The notes under the pieces were generated by a model. The model was not told the origin of the DNA. It was given only the letters and a program-made list of their open reading frames with translations, and did not search any database. DNA of 64,000 bases, taken from contig NZ_WOYF01000001.1 in assembly GCF_009800925.1 (NCBI RefSeq), positions 1 through 64,000 on the forward strand, read 5' to 3'. How positions within the stretch are numbered: the first letter of the stretch is position 1; each line of letters opens with the position of its first letter. A program made the position numbers and the translations under genes. This document shows, in pieces, positions 18,947 to 28,472 of the stretch. This stretch comes from Budvicia diplopodorum. Lineage in GTDB: Bacteria > Pseudomonadota > Gammaproteobacteria > Enterobacterales > Enterobacteriaceae.

Positions 18947-21328
18947 CTATGCCGTTTTTGCCGCCAGCGCTACCCAGGTTTTAATCACGGTATCGGGATT
19001 CAGCGAGATACTGTCGATCCCCTGCTCCATCAGCCATACGGCGAAGTCTTCGTGGTCTGAAGGCCCCTGACCGCAAATACCAACGTATTTACCCTGCGCC
19101 TTCGCCGCTTTAATCGACATCGCCAGCAGGGCTTTAACCGCGTCATTGCGCTCATCAAACAGCGCCGAGACTACGCCGGAGTCGCGATCCAGCCCCAGCG
19201 TTAGCTGAGTCATATCGTTAGAGCCGATAGAGAAGCCGTCAAAGTACTCGAGAAACTGCTCGGCTAGCAGCGCATTCGATGGGATCTCGCACATCATAAT
19301 CACCTTCAGGCCGTCTTTACCGCGCTTCAGCCCTTCGTGCTCCAACTGTGCGATAACCGCTTTAGCCTGATCCACGGTACGAACAAACGGGATCATAATT
19401 TCAACGTTGGTTAAGCCCATCTCATTGCGCACCCGCTTAACCGCTTCGCACTCCAGCGCAAAGCAGGCTTTAAAATCGTCGGATACATAACGACCGGCAC
19501 CGCGAAAGCCTAACATCGGGTTTTCTTCGTGAGGTTCATAACGGCTTCCCCCCACCAGATTGGCGTATTCATTGGACTTAAAGTCAGACAGCCGAACGAT
19601 AACCCGCTTAGGCCAGAAGGCCGCCGCCAGCGTAGCGATACCTTCGGACAGGCGACCAACGTAGAACTCAACCGGATCGTTATAGCCGGTCATCAGCTCG
19701 CGAATTTCCTGTTGAACGCTCTCGTCCTGCAGGTCGAACTCCAGCAACGCTCGAGGGTGAACGCCAATCATGCGGTTGATAATAAATTCTAAACGGGCCA
19801 GACCAACCCCTTCGTTCGGCAGGCGGGCAAAGTCAAACGCCCTGTCAGGGTTGCCGACGTTCATCATAATCTTCAGCGGGATATCAGGCAGTAAAGCGAG
19901 CTGGGAGCTTTGAACGTTGAAATCGAGAATATCCTGATAGATAAAGCCAGTATCGCCTTCAGCACAGGAAACCGTTACGTTTTGCCCTTCGTGCAGCAGG
20001 TCTGTGGCATTACCGCAGCCGACCACCGCCGGAATGCCCAGCTCACGGGCAATAATCGCCGCGTGGCAGGTACGCCCGCCGCGGTTGGTAACAATGGCCG
20101 ATGCCCGTTTCATGATCGGCTCCCAGTCTGGATCGGTCATGTCGGTGACCAGCACGTCGCCCGGCAGAATGCGATCCATTTGGCTGAGATCGGTAATCAC
20201 TTTAACCGGCCCGGCTCCAATACGGTGGCCGATCGCCCGTCCTTCGGTCAGAACGGTGCCCCGGTTGGTCAAGAGGTAGCGTTCCATCACCTGTTCGTTA
20301 GAACGCACGGTTTCAGGCCGCGCCTGAACGATATACAGCTTACCGGTGTGGCCGTCTTTGGCCCATTCGATATCCATCGGGCGACCGTAGTGCTGTTCAA
20401 TCAGCAACGCCTGACGGGCCAGCTGTTGGATCTCATCGTCATTCAGGCTGAACTGCTTACGGCAGGCTTCGGGCACGTCTTCAATACACACCTGTTTGCC
20501 GTGTTCCCGACTGTCGGAATAGACCATGCGAATTTTTTTAGAGCCAATGGTGCGGCGCACAATCGCCGGGCGGTTATTCAGCAGCGTCGGCTTATGCACG
20601 TAGAACTCATCAGGGTTAACCGCGCCCTGCACCACCATTTCGCCTAAACCGTAGGCTGAGGTGATAAATACCACCTGATCAAAGCCCGATTCGGTATCAA
20701 TGGTAAACATCACGCCGGCGGCGGCCAGATCAGAGCGCACCATGCGCTGAATACCGGCAGACAGCGCAACGCCGCGGTGGTCATAGCCCTGATGGACGCG
20801 GTAAGAAATCGCCCGGTCGTTAAACAGCGAAGCAAACACGTGCTTCACCGCCACCATCACCGCATCGATACCCTGAACGTTAAGAAAGGTCTCCTGCTGA
20901 CCGGCAAAGGAAGCATCGGGCATATCTTCTGCGGTTGCGGAAGACCGGACGGCAAATGAAGCGCCAATATTACCTTCAGAAAGCTGCTGATAGGCCTCAC
21001 TGATAGCCTGCTCCAGCTCGGGCTGGAATGGCGTATTAATAATCCACCCACGAATCTGAGCCCCGGCGTCGGCCAGCGCGTTGATATCATCAACGTCAAT
21101 CCTGTCGAGCAATTGATATATCTTCTGGTTGACGCCGCTTTGCTCCAGAAAATCATTAAACGCCTGAGCCGTGGTGGCAAAACCATTAGGGACGGACACG
21201 CCCAGTTCAGTCAGATTAGCGATCATTTCGCCCAAAGAAGCATTTTTGCCCCCGACGCGATCAACATCATTCATTCCCAGTTGGTTATACCAAACGACGC
21301 TATGTTGAGGACTATTTATATCAGGCAT
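18947..21328 (-). CDS. ppsA: Phosphoenolpyruvate synthase
   Basis: Makes phosphoenolpyruvate from pyruvate and ATP, the entry to gluconeogenesis. It has 793 aa, collinear with E. coli PpsA (792). The nucleotide-binding domain has [11 protein letters not shown] and [28 protein letters not shown]. The swivelling phosphohistidine domain has [14 protein letters not shown] (His near 422). The C-terminal pyruvate-binding barrel has [16 protein letters not shown] and [13 protein letters not shown]. The ATG at 21328 is the natural start. It is divergent from its regulator ppsR. A Cra-like site lies in the shared 322-base intergenic region. Confidence 0.98.
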   Translation of the reverse strand: MPDINSPQHSVVWYNQLGMNDVDRVGGKNASLGEMIANLTELGVSVPNGFATTAQAFNDFLEQSGVNQKIYQLLDRIDVDDINALADAGAQIRGWIINTPFQPELEQAISEAYQQLSEGNIGASFAVRSSATAEDMPDASFAGQQETFLNVQGIDAVMVAVKHVFASLFNDRAISYRVHQGYDHRGVALSAGIQRMVRSDLAAAGVMFTIDTESGFDQVVFITSAYGLGEMVVQGAVNPDEFYVHKPTLLNNRPAIVRRTIGSKKIRMVYSDSREHGKQVCIEDVPEACRKQFSLNDDEIQQLARQALLIEQHYGRPMDIEWAKDGHTGKLYIVQARPETVRSNEQVMERYLLTNRGTVLTEGRAIGHRIGAGPVKVITDLSQMDRILPGDVLVTDMTDPDWEPIMKRASAIVTNRGGRTCHAAIIARELGIPAVVGCGNATDLLHEGQNVTVSCAEGDTGFIYQDILDFNVQSSQLALLPDIPLKIMMNVGNPDRAFDFARLPNEGVGLARLEFIINRMIGVHPRALLEFDLQDESVQQEIRELMTGYNDPVEFYVGRLSEGIATLAAAFWPKRVIVRLSDFKSNEYANLVGGSRYEPHEENPMLGFRGAGRYVSDDFKACFALECEAVKRVRNEMGLTNVEIMIPFVRTVDQAKAVIAQLEHEGLKRGKDGLKVIMMCEIPSNALLAEQFLEYFDGFSIGSNDMTQLTLGLDRDSGVVSALFDERNDAVKALLAMSIKAAKAQGKYVGICGQGPSDHEDFAVWLMEQGIDSISLNPDTVIKTWVALAAKTA

Positions 21329-21436
21329 TTGTCATGTTCCATTAATTGAGTTAATCAAACGGAAAGCGTTGTGTCTCAGGTCACATAAACCTGTACATTC
21401 GGCAGCTTACACAGCAATCATGCGCTTATGAAATGG

Positions 21437-21448
21437 TTAATCGTTTCC
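21437..21448. promoter_or_regulatory. Candidate Cra (FruR) operator of ppsA
   Basis: TTAATCGTTTCC matches the Cra consensus TGAAWCGWTTCA at 10 of 12 positions. It lies 109 bases upstream of the ppsA start. Cra is known to activate ppsA in E. coli. Nothing else decisive is visible in the ppsA-ppsR intergenic space apart from AT-rich short direct repeats (AAATATAGTT) near 21565-21585. Confidence 0.5.
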
Positions 21449-21650
21449 GCATTTAAACTTAGTTTTCCAGAGCTTATCAATGCGCTACCTTGTTCGTAAT
21501 CGCGCTTTTTATGCGCTATGTTAATCAGTCAGCGCCGATAGATTTAGCGGTTAGCTATATCTTTAAATATAGTTAAATATAGTTAAAAATAGAAAAGACA
21601 GAATCACTTGGCTTGATTCTCACGTTTTACACGTTGAAAGGAGTATGTGA

Positions 21651-22472
21651 ATGGAACGTACCGTTTTTTTTATTTCTGACGGAACCGCAATTACCGCCGA
21701 AGTGTTGGGCCATGCGGTGTTATCTCAGTTTCCGATTTCGTTAAACCAATTCACCATTCCTTTTGTTGAAAATGTAGAAAAGGCCAGAGAGGTTCGCCAG
21801 CACATTGATGAGCTGTATCAGCAAACCCAGCTCAAACCGCTGGTGTTCTACTCCATCGTTTCGGCCGACGTTCGCGAGGTTATTGAGCAAAGTCAGGGCT
21901 ATTGCCAGAATATCGTTCATACCTTAGTGGCCCCGTTACAAAAGGAATTGGGTATCGACCCGATGCCTGCCGCTCACCGTATACACGGTCTGACTGCCAA
22001 TAACTTAGTGAAGTACGATGCCCGTATCGCTGCCATTGACTACACGTTGGCCCACGATGACGGCATTTCGCTGCGTAATCTCGAAGAAGCTCAGGTAATC
22101 TTGTTAGGCGTTTCCCGCTGCGGAAAAACCCCCACCAGCCTCTATTTAGCCATGCAGTTCGGCGTTCGGGCGGCTAACTACCCGTTTACCGCCGACGATA
22201 TGGATAACATTCAGCTACCGGCAGCGCTAAAACCGTTCCAGAATAAGCTGTTCGGCTTGAGCATTGACCCTGAGCGCCTGTCGGCAATTCGCCAAGAACG
22301 CCGCGAAAACAGCCGCTATGCCTCACTGCGCCAGTGTCGGATGGAACTGGCTGAAGTCGAAGCCCTGTACCGTAAAAACAACATCCGCTTTATCAACACC
22401 ACCAACTACTCCGTTGAGGAGATTTCAACTAAGCTGTTGGATACCTTAGGCATGAATCGTCGCATGTACTAG
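21651..22472 (+). CDS. ppsR: PEP synthetase regulatory protein (kinase/pyrophosphorylase)
   Basis: A bifunctional DUF299-family enzyme that inactivates PpsA by ADP-dependent phosphorylation and reactivates it by phosphate-dependent removal. It has 273 aa. The nucleotide-binding loop is GVSRCGKT (153-160), and the family start [20 protein letters not shown] is clear. The ribosome site GAAAGGAGTATGTGA precedes the ATG. The stop codon overlaps a candidate TrpR operator for the downstream aroH. Confidence 0.96.
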   Translation: MERTVFFISDGTAITAEVLGHAVLSQFPISLNQFTIPFVENVEKAREVRQHIDELYQQTQLKPLVFYSIVSADVREVIEQSQGYCQNIVHTLVAPLQKELGIDPMPAAHRIHGLTANNLVKYDARIAAIDYTLAHDDGISLRNLEEAQVILLGVSRCGKTPTSLYLAMQFGVRAANYPFTADDMDNIQLPAALKPFQNKLFGLSIDPERLSAIRQERRENSRYASLRQCRMELAEVEALYRKNNIRFINTTNYSVEEISTKLLDTLGMNRRMY

Positions 22473-22483
22473 TTCAAGAGTAT
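22465..22483. promoter_or_regulatory. Candidate TrpR operator upstream of aroH
   Basis: TGTACTAGTTCAAGAGTAT resembles known TrpR sites, especially the asymmetric aroL-type site (TGTACTAGTT followed by a degenerate half). It overlaps the ppsR stop codon and lies about 190 bases upstream of aroH, which is TrpR-controlled in E. coli. No convincing promoter hexamers can be fixed around it, so the exact transcription start is uncertain. Confidence 0.5.
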
Positions 22484-22676
22484 TTCTCTCTAAAAATGGG
22501 ATCCGGCAATAACATCTCTCGCTTAGCGCCGGTTCCAGCAAATGATGTTGTCTATTTACTGAAATGCAGTGAATTAGTGGCTTCAGCTATTTGCAAGCGA
22601 ATATCTTTCCGTTATTGTTATGCCCATCACTTCCCGGTATATCACCGCAGCGAAGACCCAGATTTAGAGAATTAAC

Positions 22677-23723
22677 ATGAACAAAACTGATGAGCTCAGG
22701 ACCTCGCTGATCGACAGCCTGGTAACGCCTGCGCAGCTGGCACAGCTGTTTCCGCTTACCGCTGAAATCAGTGCCAACATTACCCATTCGCGTAAACGCA
22801 TAGAAAATATCCTTCACGGTGAAGACCGCCGGCTGTTAGTGATTGTCGGCCCCTGCTCTATTCACGATGTTGACGCCGCGCTTGATTATGCCGAACGGTT
22901 GAACACCCTGCGCGTGCGCTATCAGGATCGGTTAGAAATTGTTATGCGCACCTATTTTGAGAAGCCGCGCACCGTGGTGGGATGGAAAGGCATGATCGCC
23001 GATCCGCACCTCGACAGTTCATTTCAGGTCAATCAAGGGCTACAGCTGGCCCGCGAACTATTGCTGAAAATCAATCGGTTAGGCTTATCGACGGCGACCG
23101 AGTTTCTGGATATGGTGATCGGTCAATATATTGCCGATCTGATCGGCTGGGGTGCCATCGGGGCACGTACCACCGAGAGCCAGATCCACCGGGAAATGGC
23201 CTCGGCCCTGTCGTGCCCGGTCGGGTTTAAAAACGGCACCGATGGCAATACCAAAATTGCTATCGATGCCATTCGCGCCGCCCGATCCAGCCATATGTTC
23301 CTGTCGCCGGATAAGTCAGGCCAAATGAGCATTTACCGCACCGGCGGTAACCCCTACGCCCATATTATTATGCGCGGCGGCAAAACGCCGAATTACCATG
23401 AGTCAGACATTGCAACCGCCTGCGATAATCTGCGCCAGTTCGAGCTGCCGGAGCACTTGGTGGTGGACTTTAGCCACGGTAACTGTCAGAAGCTGCATCG
23501 CCGCCAGCTAGACGTGTGCGAGAACGTTTGTCAGCAAATCAAGGCGGGTTCAAGAGCGGTGGTTGGCGTGATGGCAGAGAGTTTTATCGTTGAAGGCACT
23601 CAAAAGCTGCATCCGGAACAGCCCCTGACCTACGGCCAGTCGATTACCGACCCCTGTTTGGGATGGGCCGATACCGAGAGCATGCTGTTTAGTTTAGCTA
23701 ATGCGGTGGATAGCCGATTTTAA
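22677..23723 (+). CDS. aroH: 3-deoxy-7-phosphoheptulonate synthase, Trp-sensitive type
   Basis: Condenses phosphoenolpyruvate and erythrose-4-phosphate, the first step of aromatic amino acid synthesis. Its 348 aa align end to end with E. coli AroH, starting MNKTDELRTSLIDSLVTPAQL and ending LANAVDSRF. It contains VIVGPCSIHD, PRTVVGWKG, GARTTESQIHRE and DFSHGNCQK. The AroH identity, rather than AroF or AroG, rests on this overall likeness and on the conserved ppsA-ppsR-aroH order. Confidence 0.95.
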   Translation: MNKTDELRTSLIDSLVTPAQLAQLFPLTAEISANITHSRKRIENILHGEDRRLLVIVGPCSIHDVDAALDYAERLNTLRVRYQDRLEIVMRTYFEKPRTVVGWKGMIADPHLDSSFQVNQGLQLARELLLKINRLGLSTATEFLDMVIGQYIADLIGWGAIGARTTESQIHREMASALSCPVGFKNGTDGNTKIAIDAIRAARSSHMFLSPDKSGQMSIYRTGGNPYAHIIMRGGKTPNYHESDIATACDNLRQFELPEHLVVDFSHGNCQKLHRRQLDVCENVCQQIKAGSRAVVGVMAESFIVEGTQKLHPEQPLTYGQSITDPCLGWADTESMLFSLANAVDSRF

Positions 23724-23744
23724 ATAATCTTCAGGTAAGAATTA

Positions 23745-23795
23745 TTAGTCAAGGGTGAGCATAAGAGAATGCGTTACTCTTGACTAATTAAAACA
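23745..23795 (+). terminator. Hairpin after aroH
   Basis: TTAGTCAAG pairs with CTTGACTAA, with partial pairing further inward. It begins 21 bases after the aroH stop and is followed by AATTAAAACATTTT, which is a poor U-tract. Likely a weak terminator or stabilising stem. Confidence 0.5.
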
Positions 23796-23886
23796 TTTTA
23801 ATACTTGCTATAAATTGTAGTAATCACAATGAAGCTATGAAGCAGATAGAATCTGACAGACACCGATAAAGATGAGCTAGTACACA

Positions 23887-24057
23887 TTATCTATTCTCAA
23901 GGTAGCTTGTGATCAACTTAGCAATTACGCCGACTGCCACTACTCCACTAACTTTTAAGCCCCCCTGCATAGCCTTTGTTGAAATTTTTCCAATCCAGTC
24001 AGAAATACTCTGACTAAATCCTTTATCTGTCAGTGGTTGTTCACTGGATTCAATTGC
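23887..24057 (-). pseudogene. Severed C-terminal tail of the AbiTii gene (downstream of an in-frame amber)
   Basis: Directly after the TAG at 24058-24060 the same frame stays open for 56 codons to a TAA at 23887-23889. The translation contains SDWIGKISTKAMQGGLKVSG followed by a short hydrophobic stretch and ITSYLENR. This matches the kind of glycine/alanine-rich tail I associate with AbiTii-domain proteins. It indicates that a single nonsense change shortened a 300-codon gene. Confidence 0.55.
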
Positions 24058-24789
24058 CTAATTCAATTCATTAATTTCATCATTACTTACTCCGATCTTT
24101 TTTAATTCATCATTGAGCACGTCAAATGATCCCACAGACATTGTGTTCTCTTGTATAACATCACCACCAGTGGATGAAGCCAGCACACCATTATTGTTGA
24201 TAACGGCACCATTGAAATTGTTTTTGAACACCATGTTTGCTATCTCTTTTTCTCTGAATGAAAAATTTACACCTTTGCCAAGTATTTCCTGCTTTTCCAA
24301 ATCAAGCGACCAAGTAAGAATTCTTCCTCGCACCGTGGCAAGAATGCCACTTAATGACACAGAACTAAACCGCCAACAAATCTTAAATCTGGAGCGAGAA
24401 TTATTACCAGCATAGAGTATTTCTTGTAGCCCATCAGGCATACGGACTTCCAGCCCACCGGAATCAACCACATGCTTCTCAACATTAGAGATGGACTCTT
24501 GTATATAGACGGTTGTGAATTCATATACAAGATTTGCAGGCATATTCCCAAAATTGATAGGAATCCACCCAACAAAGGGGTTAAATGCCTGAGGCTGGCA
24601 ACTAAATTTTCTATACGGAGGAACCTGAGCGCGTGAGGGATATCCCTCGGACTCAAACTCAATCCATTCAGTTATATCTTCCAAACCTAACTTAGCAGCG
24701 ACCAGCTTAGCCTTCATTAATAAGCTATTAATACTGGTAGAATCGTCAATTGCTTCGGCTTGAAGCTTGTGTGCGAGTGATTTAGTCAC
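24058..24789 (-). CDS. AbiTii-domain protein (abortive-infection type), truncated by amber codon
   Basis: The N-terminal part follows the AbiTii pattern: SLAHKLQAEAIDDSTSINSLLMKAKLVAAKLGLEDITEWIEFESEGY, then VPPYRKF. AbiTii is named from lactococcal phage-abortive systems; its mechanism is not established. The start is a GTG at 24789 overlapping the stop of a 63-codon frame (GTGA). The frame ends at a TAG after 243 residues, yet continues in frame for 56 codons with a family-like tail. The product is therefore either truncated or made by amber suppression. The region is markedly AT-rich compared with aroH and lplA, which suggests horizontal acquisition. Confidence 0.65.
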   Translation of the reverse strand: MTKSLAHKLQAEAIDDSTSINSLLMKAKLVAAKLGLEDITEWIEFESEGYPSRAQVPPYRKFSCQPQAFNPFVGWIPINFGNMPANLVYEFTTVYIQESISNVEKHVVDSGGLEVRMPDGLQEILYAGNNSRSRFKICWRFSSVSLSGILATVRGRILTWSLDLEKQEILGKGVNFSFREKEIANMVFKNNFNGAVINNNGVLASSTGGDVIQENTMSVGSFDVLNDELKKIGVSNDEINELN

Positions 24790-24977
24790 TTAATTAAAAT
24801 CTCTGCGATAGCTACATGAAAATATAATACATCCTTTGGCAAAATTTTTTCATTAGTAATTTCAGTAAGAAAGTAAATTCTCGATTGCATGGTGATGAAA
24901 CTTAGCATTTTAGATAAGTAGTTAGCCCTATAGACCAAATTAACAAACTTCATCCTATAATATTTGAGTTCCCACAT
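24786..24977 (-). CDS. Small hypothetical protein upstream of AbiTii gene
   Basis: A 63-codon frame ending in a TGA that overlaps the GTG start of the AbiTii gene by four bases, which would couple their translation. The sequence (ILPKDVLYFHVAIAEILIK at its end) matches nothing I recognise. No good ribosome site precedes its ATG, and an internal Met at residue 9 is an alternative. It may be a leader frame only. Confidence 0.3.
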   Translation of the reverse strand: MWELKYYRMKFVNLVYRANYLSKMLSFITMQSRIYFLTEITNEKILPKDVLYFHVAIAEILIK

Positions 24978-25093
24978 CGATTAGAATTAATGGCCTGAAG
25001 ATAATTATTTAAATCAGCATTAGTTTACTCAACAAAAATACGCTCACCCCGACAGGCATCTTTTATGATTGCGCTGTGCTATTTTATATTAGT

Positions 25094-25597
25094 TCACTCT
25101 TCTTTTGCTTTTAGTCCATTAGTTTTATCGGAAACATTCAACATAGTTGATATCACTGGAATAGAAAAAACAATAAAAAATAATAAGTTAGATGTGAAAC
25201 TCGTATAAATAGCCATATCGACACTTAGCCTACTTGATATGCTCTCTATTTTAAGCAAAAAATGAGATAAAAGAATAAAAGTCAAGGAGGAAAGCCAATA
25301 GTGAGCATAAGATAAAAAGATACAACAGAAAAGAAAGGTGCAATTACATTTTGTGTTTTTCCTTACAAATCTAAAACTACTATAATATTCACTGAGAATA
25401 GACTGAATTTCTTTATTTCTTATGATGAATAGTAAAATAGAGAAAGAAAAACACATTAATATAGTGAATATATTCTGGACTTTAACAACAAATGGCAAAT
25501 CTGGATAATAAGTATAGAAACTATAAGCAAAATTAATCACCCCAGCCATAGATATCAAAAATAGTAAGCTTCTAACTGTAAATGCGTTCACTTTCAT
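25094..25597 (-). CDS. Small multi-pass membrane protein of unknown function
   Basis: A 167-residue protein with about four hydrophobic segments: SLLFLISMAGVINFAYSFY, IFTILMCFSFSILLFII, FLFCCIFLSYAHYWLSSLTF and LLFFIVFSIPVI. I chose the ATG at 25597, preceded by GGAG. A longer frame reading in from lplA adds an unlikely basic N-terminus. Composition is AT-rich and unlike the neighbours. It lies in the same islet as the AbiTii gene and may be part of the same acquired unit, though no defence role can be shown. Confidence 0.5.
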   Translation of the reverse strand: MKVNAFTVRSLLFLISMAGVINFAYSFYTYYPDLPFVVKVQNIFTILMCFSFSILLFIIRNKEIQSILSEYYSSFRFVRKNTKCNCTFLFCCIFLSYAHYWLSSLTFILLSHFLLKIESISSRLSVDMAIYTSFTSNLLFFIVFSIPVISTMLNVSDKTNGLKAKEE

Positions 25598-25677
25598 ATT
25601 ATTTCTGCTCCAAGTCCATGTGTTCCTATTGTGATATCTCCCCCCGCGACTGCGGAGGCGCTGTTTTAGACGCGGAG

Positions 25678-26694
25678 CTAGCGCACAACTCCAGCGATCC
25701 AACATCCTAATTCTTTAAGCTCTTTTTGCTGTTCAGGATAACCGGCAATCAAACTCTCGCACTGTTGTTTCAGCGCATCACTATGATAAATACAGCCGAT
25801 CAAATTCTTCTCCAGTTGCTCTAACGGGGCCGGGTTCAGGCTGTCGGTAAAGATCTGGCTACGGGTGATATGGCCTTTTTCTACGTCAAAGTGAATCTCT
25901 AGGCCGCCCCAGACGAAGCGCTGGTCTAATAAATGGCTAAAGGCCGGGGCCTGTCCGAAGTTCCACTCCCAGCTGCTCTGGCGGGCAAAGGTTTCAACAA
26001 AATTGGGTAAATCCGGTAAGGCATCAGGAGAGATAATCTCAGCCGTCGTTTGCTCACCGTAATGGTCAAAAAAGGATTTAGTGACAGCGTCACAGATTGC
26101 ACTATGGCTGATTCCCGGCAATAGCTCACTTAGATTAGCCACCCTACCGCGCACCGAGGTAATTCCCTTGGCCTGAAGCTTTTTGGCATCGGGGTTAAGA
26201 TAATCAGCTAAACGAGTCAGATCGGCATCAAGCAACAGCGTTCCGTGATGAAACCCTCGGTCCATGGTCTCTTTATAGGCTGAACCGGATACTTTTCTCT
26301 CGCCTTCTGGCGTGGCTACCACCAAATCGTTTCGCCCCGATGCATTGGCATTGACCCCAAGCGCCTTTAGCGCATTAACCACAATCGAGGTAGACACGGT
26401 TTTATCGTATTCCGGCTTACCGGCCATAAAGGTAAAGCAGGTATTGCCCAAGTCGTGAAACACCGCGCCGCCGCCGCTGCTGCGACGGGCCAGCTTGATG
26501 CCGTCTTGATCCATTCGCCGGGTATTACACTCTTTCCATGGATTCTGAGCCCGCCCGATAACCACGGTATCCGCATTGCGCCATAAAAACAGCACTCGCT
26601 GAGTTGCCGGCATTTGGCGGAAAATACACTCTTCAACTGCGAGGTTGAACCAGGGATCGTAAGAATCAGAAATCAAAAGGCGCAGCGAAGACAT
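25678..26694 (-). CDS. lplA: Lipoate-protein ligase A
   Basis: Activates free lipoate with ATP and attaches it to lipoyl domains of pyruvate and 2-oxoglutarate dehydrogenases and the glycine cleavage H protein. It has 338 aa and is nearly identical in layout to E. coli Lpl[21 protein letters not shown], the lipoate-binding loop [15 protein letters not shown], and KVSGSAYKE with the catalytic lysine. GFHHGTLL and the C-terminal accessory domain ([13 protein letters not shown]) follow. I chose the ATG at 26694, which gives the E. coli N-terminus; a TTG two codons upstream is not needed. Confidence 0.97.
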   Translation of the reverse strand: MSSLRLLISDSYDPWFNLAVEECIFRQMPATQRVLFLWRNADTVVIGRAQNPWKECNTRRMDQDGIKLARRSSGGGAVFHDLGNTCFTFMAGKPEYDKTVSTSIVVNALKALGVNANASGRNDLVVATPEGERKVSGSAYKETMDRGFHHGTLLLDADLTRLADYLNPDAKKLQAKGITSVRGRVANLSELLPGISHSAICDAVTKSFFDHYGEQTTAEIISPDALPDLPNFVETFARQSSWEWNFGQAPAFSHLLDQRFVWGGLEIHFDVEKGHITRSQIFTDSLNPAPLEQLEKNLIGCIYHSDALKQQCESLIAGYPEQQKELKELGCWIAGVVR

Positions 26695-26779
26695 AGGCAA
26701 TCAATCCGGTTGGAACGAATGGCTGGATATTAGCATAAATGGGCGCTTAAACTCGCCCATTTGCGTTGTCCGAGACCTG

Positions 26780-27175
26780 CTACTGGCAATATCTAGGGTT
26801 ATTCATGCATTCAGGCATTGAAAATACGCGTAAACGATGGCCGTCAGGATCGGTGGCGGTAAAGGTGTAGCCACATTCCTTATGCTGCGGTTGCTGAATA
26901 ATAGTGATGCCCTTGCTGCTCCAGCGCTGATGGTATTCATCGACTATCGAGTCAGACTCAACCGAAATAGCATATTCACCGCTGGCGGTAATCTGCCCGA
27001 CCTTTGGTTCCACGGTATGCTTAGACCATAAGGCCATCATTGCGCCGGATGACAGGCTGAACATCACAAAGGTCGGCGATGATTCCACCACCGTCAGCCC
27101 GAGCAGCTCCTGATAAAAATCTTTGCTGGCCGTTGGGTTATCAACATAAAGAATAAATAGGCTAGGTTGTGACAT
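26780..27175 (-). CDS. VOC-fold (glyoxalase/bleomycin-resistance type) protein
   Basis: A 131-residue protein with the paired beta-alpha-beta-beta-beta units of the vicinal-oxygen-chelate superfamily. LYVDNPTASKDFYQELLGLTVV is the first module and YTFTATDPDGHRLRVFSM is typical of the second. Members bind metals for lyase, isomerase or dioxygenase chemistry, or bind small toxic molecules. The substrate cannot be predicted. The ribosome site AAGGAGAACATC is strong. The upstream same-strand gene is a WYL-type regulator, which may control it. Confidence 0.85.
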   Translation of the reverse strand: MSQPSLFILYVDNPTASKDFYQELLGLTVVESSPTFVMFSLSSGAMMALWSKHTVEPKVGQITASGEYAISVESDSIVDEYHQRWSSKGITIIQQPQHKECGYTFTATDPDGHRLRVFSMPECMNNPRYCQ

Positions 27176-27268
27176 GATGTTCTCCTTGAAATTAATATGC
27201 GTATCAGGCCGTCCTGATAGCGAAGAGATTAAGTCAACGGAGTGACAGTTTTTGTCAGTAGGATGTCA

Positions 27269-27958
27269 TCACTGGCGGGAGATTTTATTTTGCTGGTACC
27301 ATTGGTTTAACAGCTGCTGACGACGGCGCGGATAAGGTTCAGCCGTTACTATCATGCTTTCAATGCGATCGATTCTGAAATGGCGGATATCATTTCTTAG
27401 CTCACACCAGCCAACGACGACCCTCACACTGTCAAAAAATCCAATGGCAAACGGCCAGATCGTACGCTCTGTCTGCCGAAGGTCTCTATCGGCGTATCGG
27501 ATAATGAGCTTATATTCAGACTCTATCGCCTGCCGGATTTCAAGAATTTGCTCCAGATAAAGCCTGTCCGACTCTGTCGGGCCTATCAATAGCGGAGACT
27601 CTTCTAATCGATAGCGTAATTCAGGGGTAACCACGGCCGAGATCTTGGCTAACGCTTGGCGTGCCCCTTCTGCCAGTTCAACGTCTGCCCGTTCTGAAAC
27701 CCAACGGGCACCGAGCACCAGCGCTTCTATTTCATCGGGGGTAAACATCAGGGGCGGTAAAACAAACCCGGCACGCAGTACGTAGCCCAGCCCCGCTTCG
27801 CCCTCAATTGGCGCGCCCTGAGCCTGCAGGCTACGGATATCACGGTAGAGCGTACGCAGACTGATGCCCAGTTTAGCGGCAAGATCGACGCCGCTCACCG
27901 GATAACGGTGGCAGCGCAGTAGCTGGAGTAGTTCAAGCAGGCGTTCAGAACGGGACAA
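27269..27958 (-). CDS. YafY-type transcriptional regulator (HTH + WYL domain)
   Basis: An N-terminal winged helix (ERLLELLQLLRCHRYPVSGVDLAAKLGISLRTLYRDIRSLQAQG) is followed by the GYVLRAGFVLPPLMFTPDEIEALVLGARWV hinge. The C-terminal WYL ligand-sensing domain includes IWPFAIGFFDSVRVVVGWCELR and FRIDRIESM. I chose a TTG start at 27958: TAAGGAAA lies 6 bases upstream, the N-terminus SRSERLLELLQLLR is the family norm, and the overlap with nlpC implied by a GTG at 28018 disappears. It is probably the regulator of the adjacent VOC gene; the effector is unknown. Confidence 0.87.
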   Translation of the reverse strand: MSRSERLLELLQLLRCHRYPVSGVDLAAKLGISLRTLYRDIRSLQAQGAPIEGEAGLGYVLRAGFVLPPLMFTPDEIEALVLGARWVSERADVELAEGARQALAKISAVVTPELRYRLEESPLLIGPTESDRLYLEQILEIRQAIESEYKLIIRYADRDLRQTERTIWPFAIGFFDSVRVVVGWCELRNDIRHFRIDRIESMIVTAEPYPRRRQQLLNQWYQQNKISRQ

Positions 27959-27989
27959 TGCCGGTTTCCTTAAGGTTAAGCCAACCGGC

Positions 27990-28454
27990 TTATAAACGAC
28001 GGGATTGCCAGTAAGCACTCTTCCAATACGGGCTATCGAGCGATGAGATCATCACCCCTTTACTGGTTGATGCGTGTAAAAAAGCGCCGTCAGCGTCATA
28101 TACGCCAACATGTAGGCCATTCTCCCCGCTCCCGGTTTTAAAAAACACTAAATCCCCCGGCATCAGCTCATCACGAGAGACTTTTGCACCAAGCTCAGCC
28201 TGAAGCTTGGTGGTACGCGGGAGATTAATATTAAACTTGTCGTGAAAGGTGCGATAAACAAAGCCGGAACAGTCAACGCCGTTGCGGGCCAGACCACCAT
28301 AGCGGTAAGGCGTTCCGCGCCATTCACGATGCTGCTCTTTTAGCTGAGCCAGAACAAATATAGGATCCGACAGTTTGCCGGTCGGCGGCGGCGCGTGGCT
28401 GGAACAACCGGCAAGCACCAGTAATGCCAGCATCAATAAGTAACGTAAATGCAT
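27990..28454 (-). CDS. nlpC: NlpC/P60 family lipoprotein peptidase
   Basis: An outer-membrane-directed lipoprotein with a cysteine peptidase domain that cuts peptidoglycan peptides. The signal peptide MHLRYLLMLALLVLAGC gives lipidated Cys17. The catalytic triad candidates are Cys62 (GVDCSGFV), His114 (GLHVGVY) and His126 (FLHAS). It has 154 aa, like E. coli NlpC. I chose the ATG at 28454 because it yields the standard signal peptide; an ATG at 28466 is also possible. In E. coli nlpC is followed by btuDEC and ihfA; here the T6SS island intervenes. Confidence 0.93.
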   Translation of the reverse strand: MHLRYLLMLALLVLAGCSSHAPPPTGKLSDPIFVLAQLKEQHREWRGTPYRYGGLARNGVDCSGFVYRTFHDKFNINLPRTTKLQAELGAKVSRDELMPGDLVFFKTGSGENGLHVGVYDADGAFLHASTSKGVMISSLDSPYWKSAYWQSRRL

Positions 28455-28472
28455 TGCTCCGCTCATCTCCAC

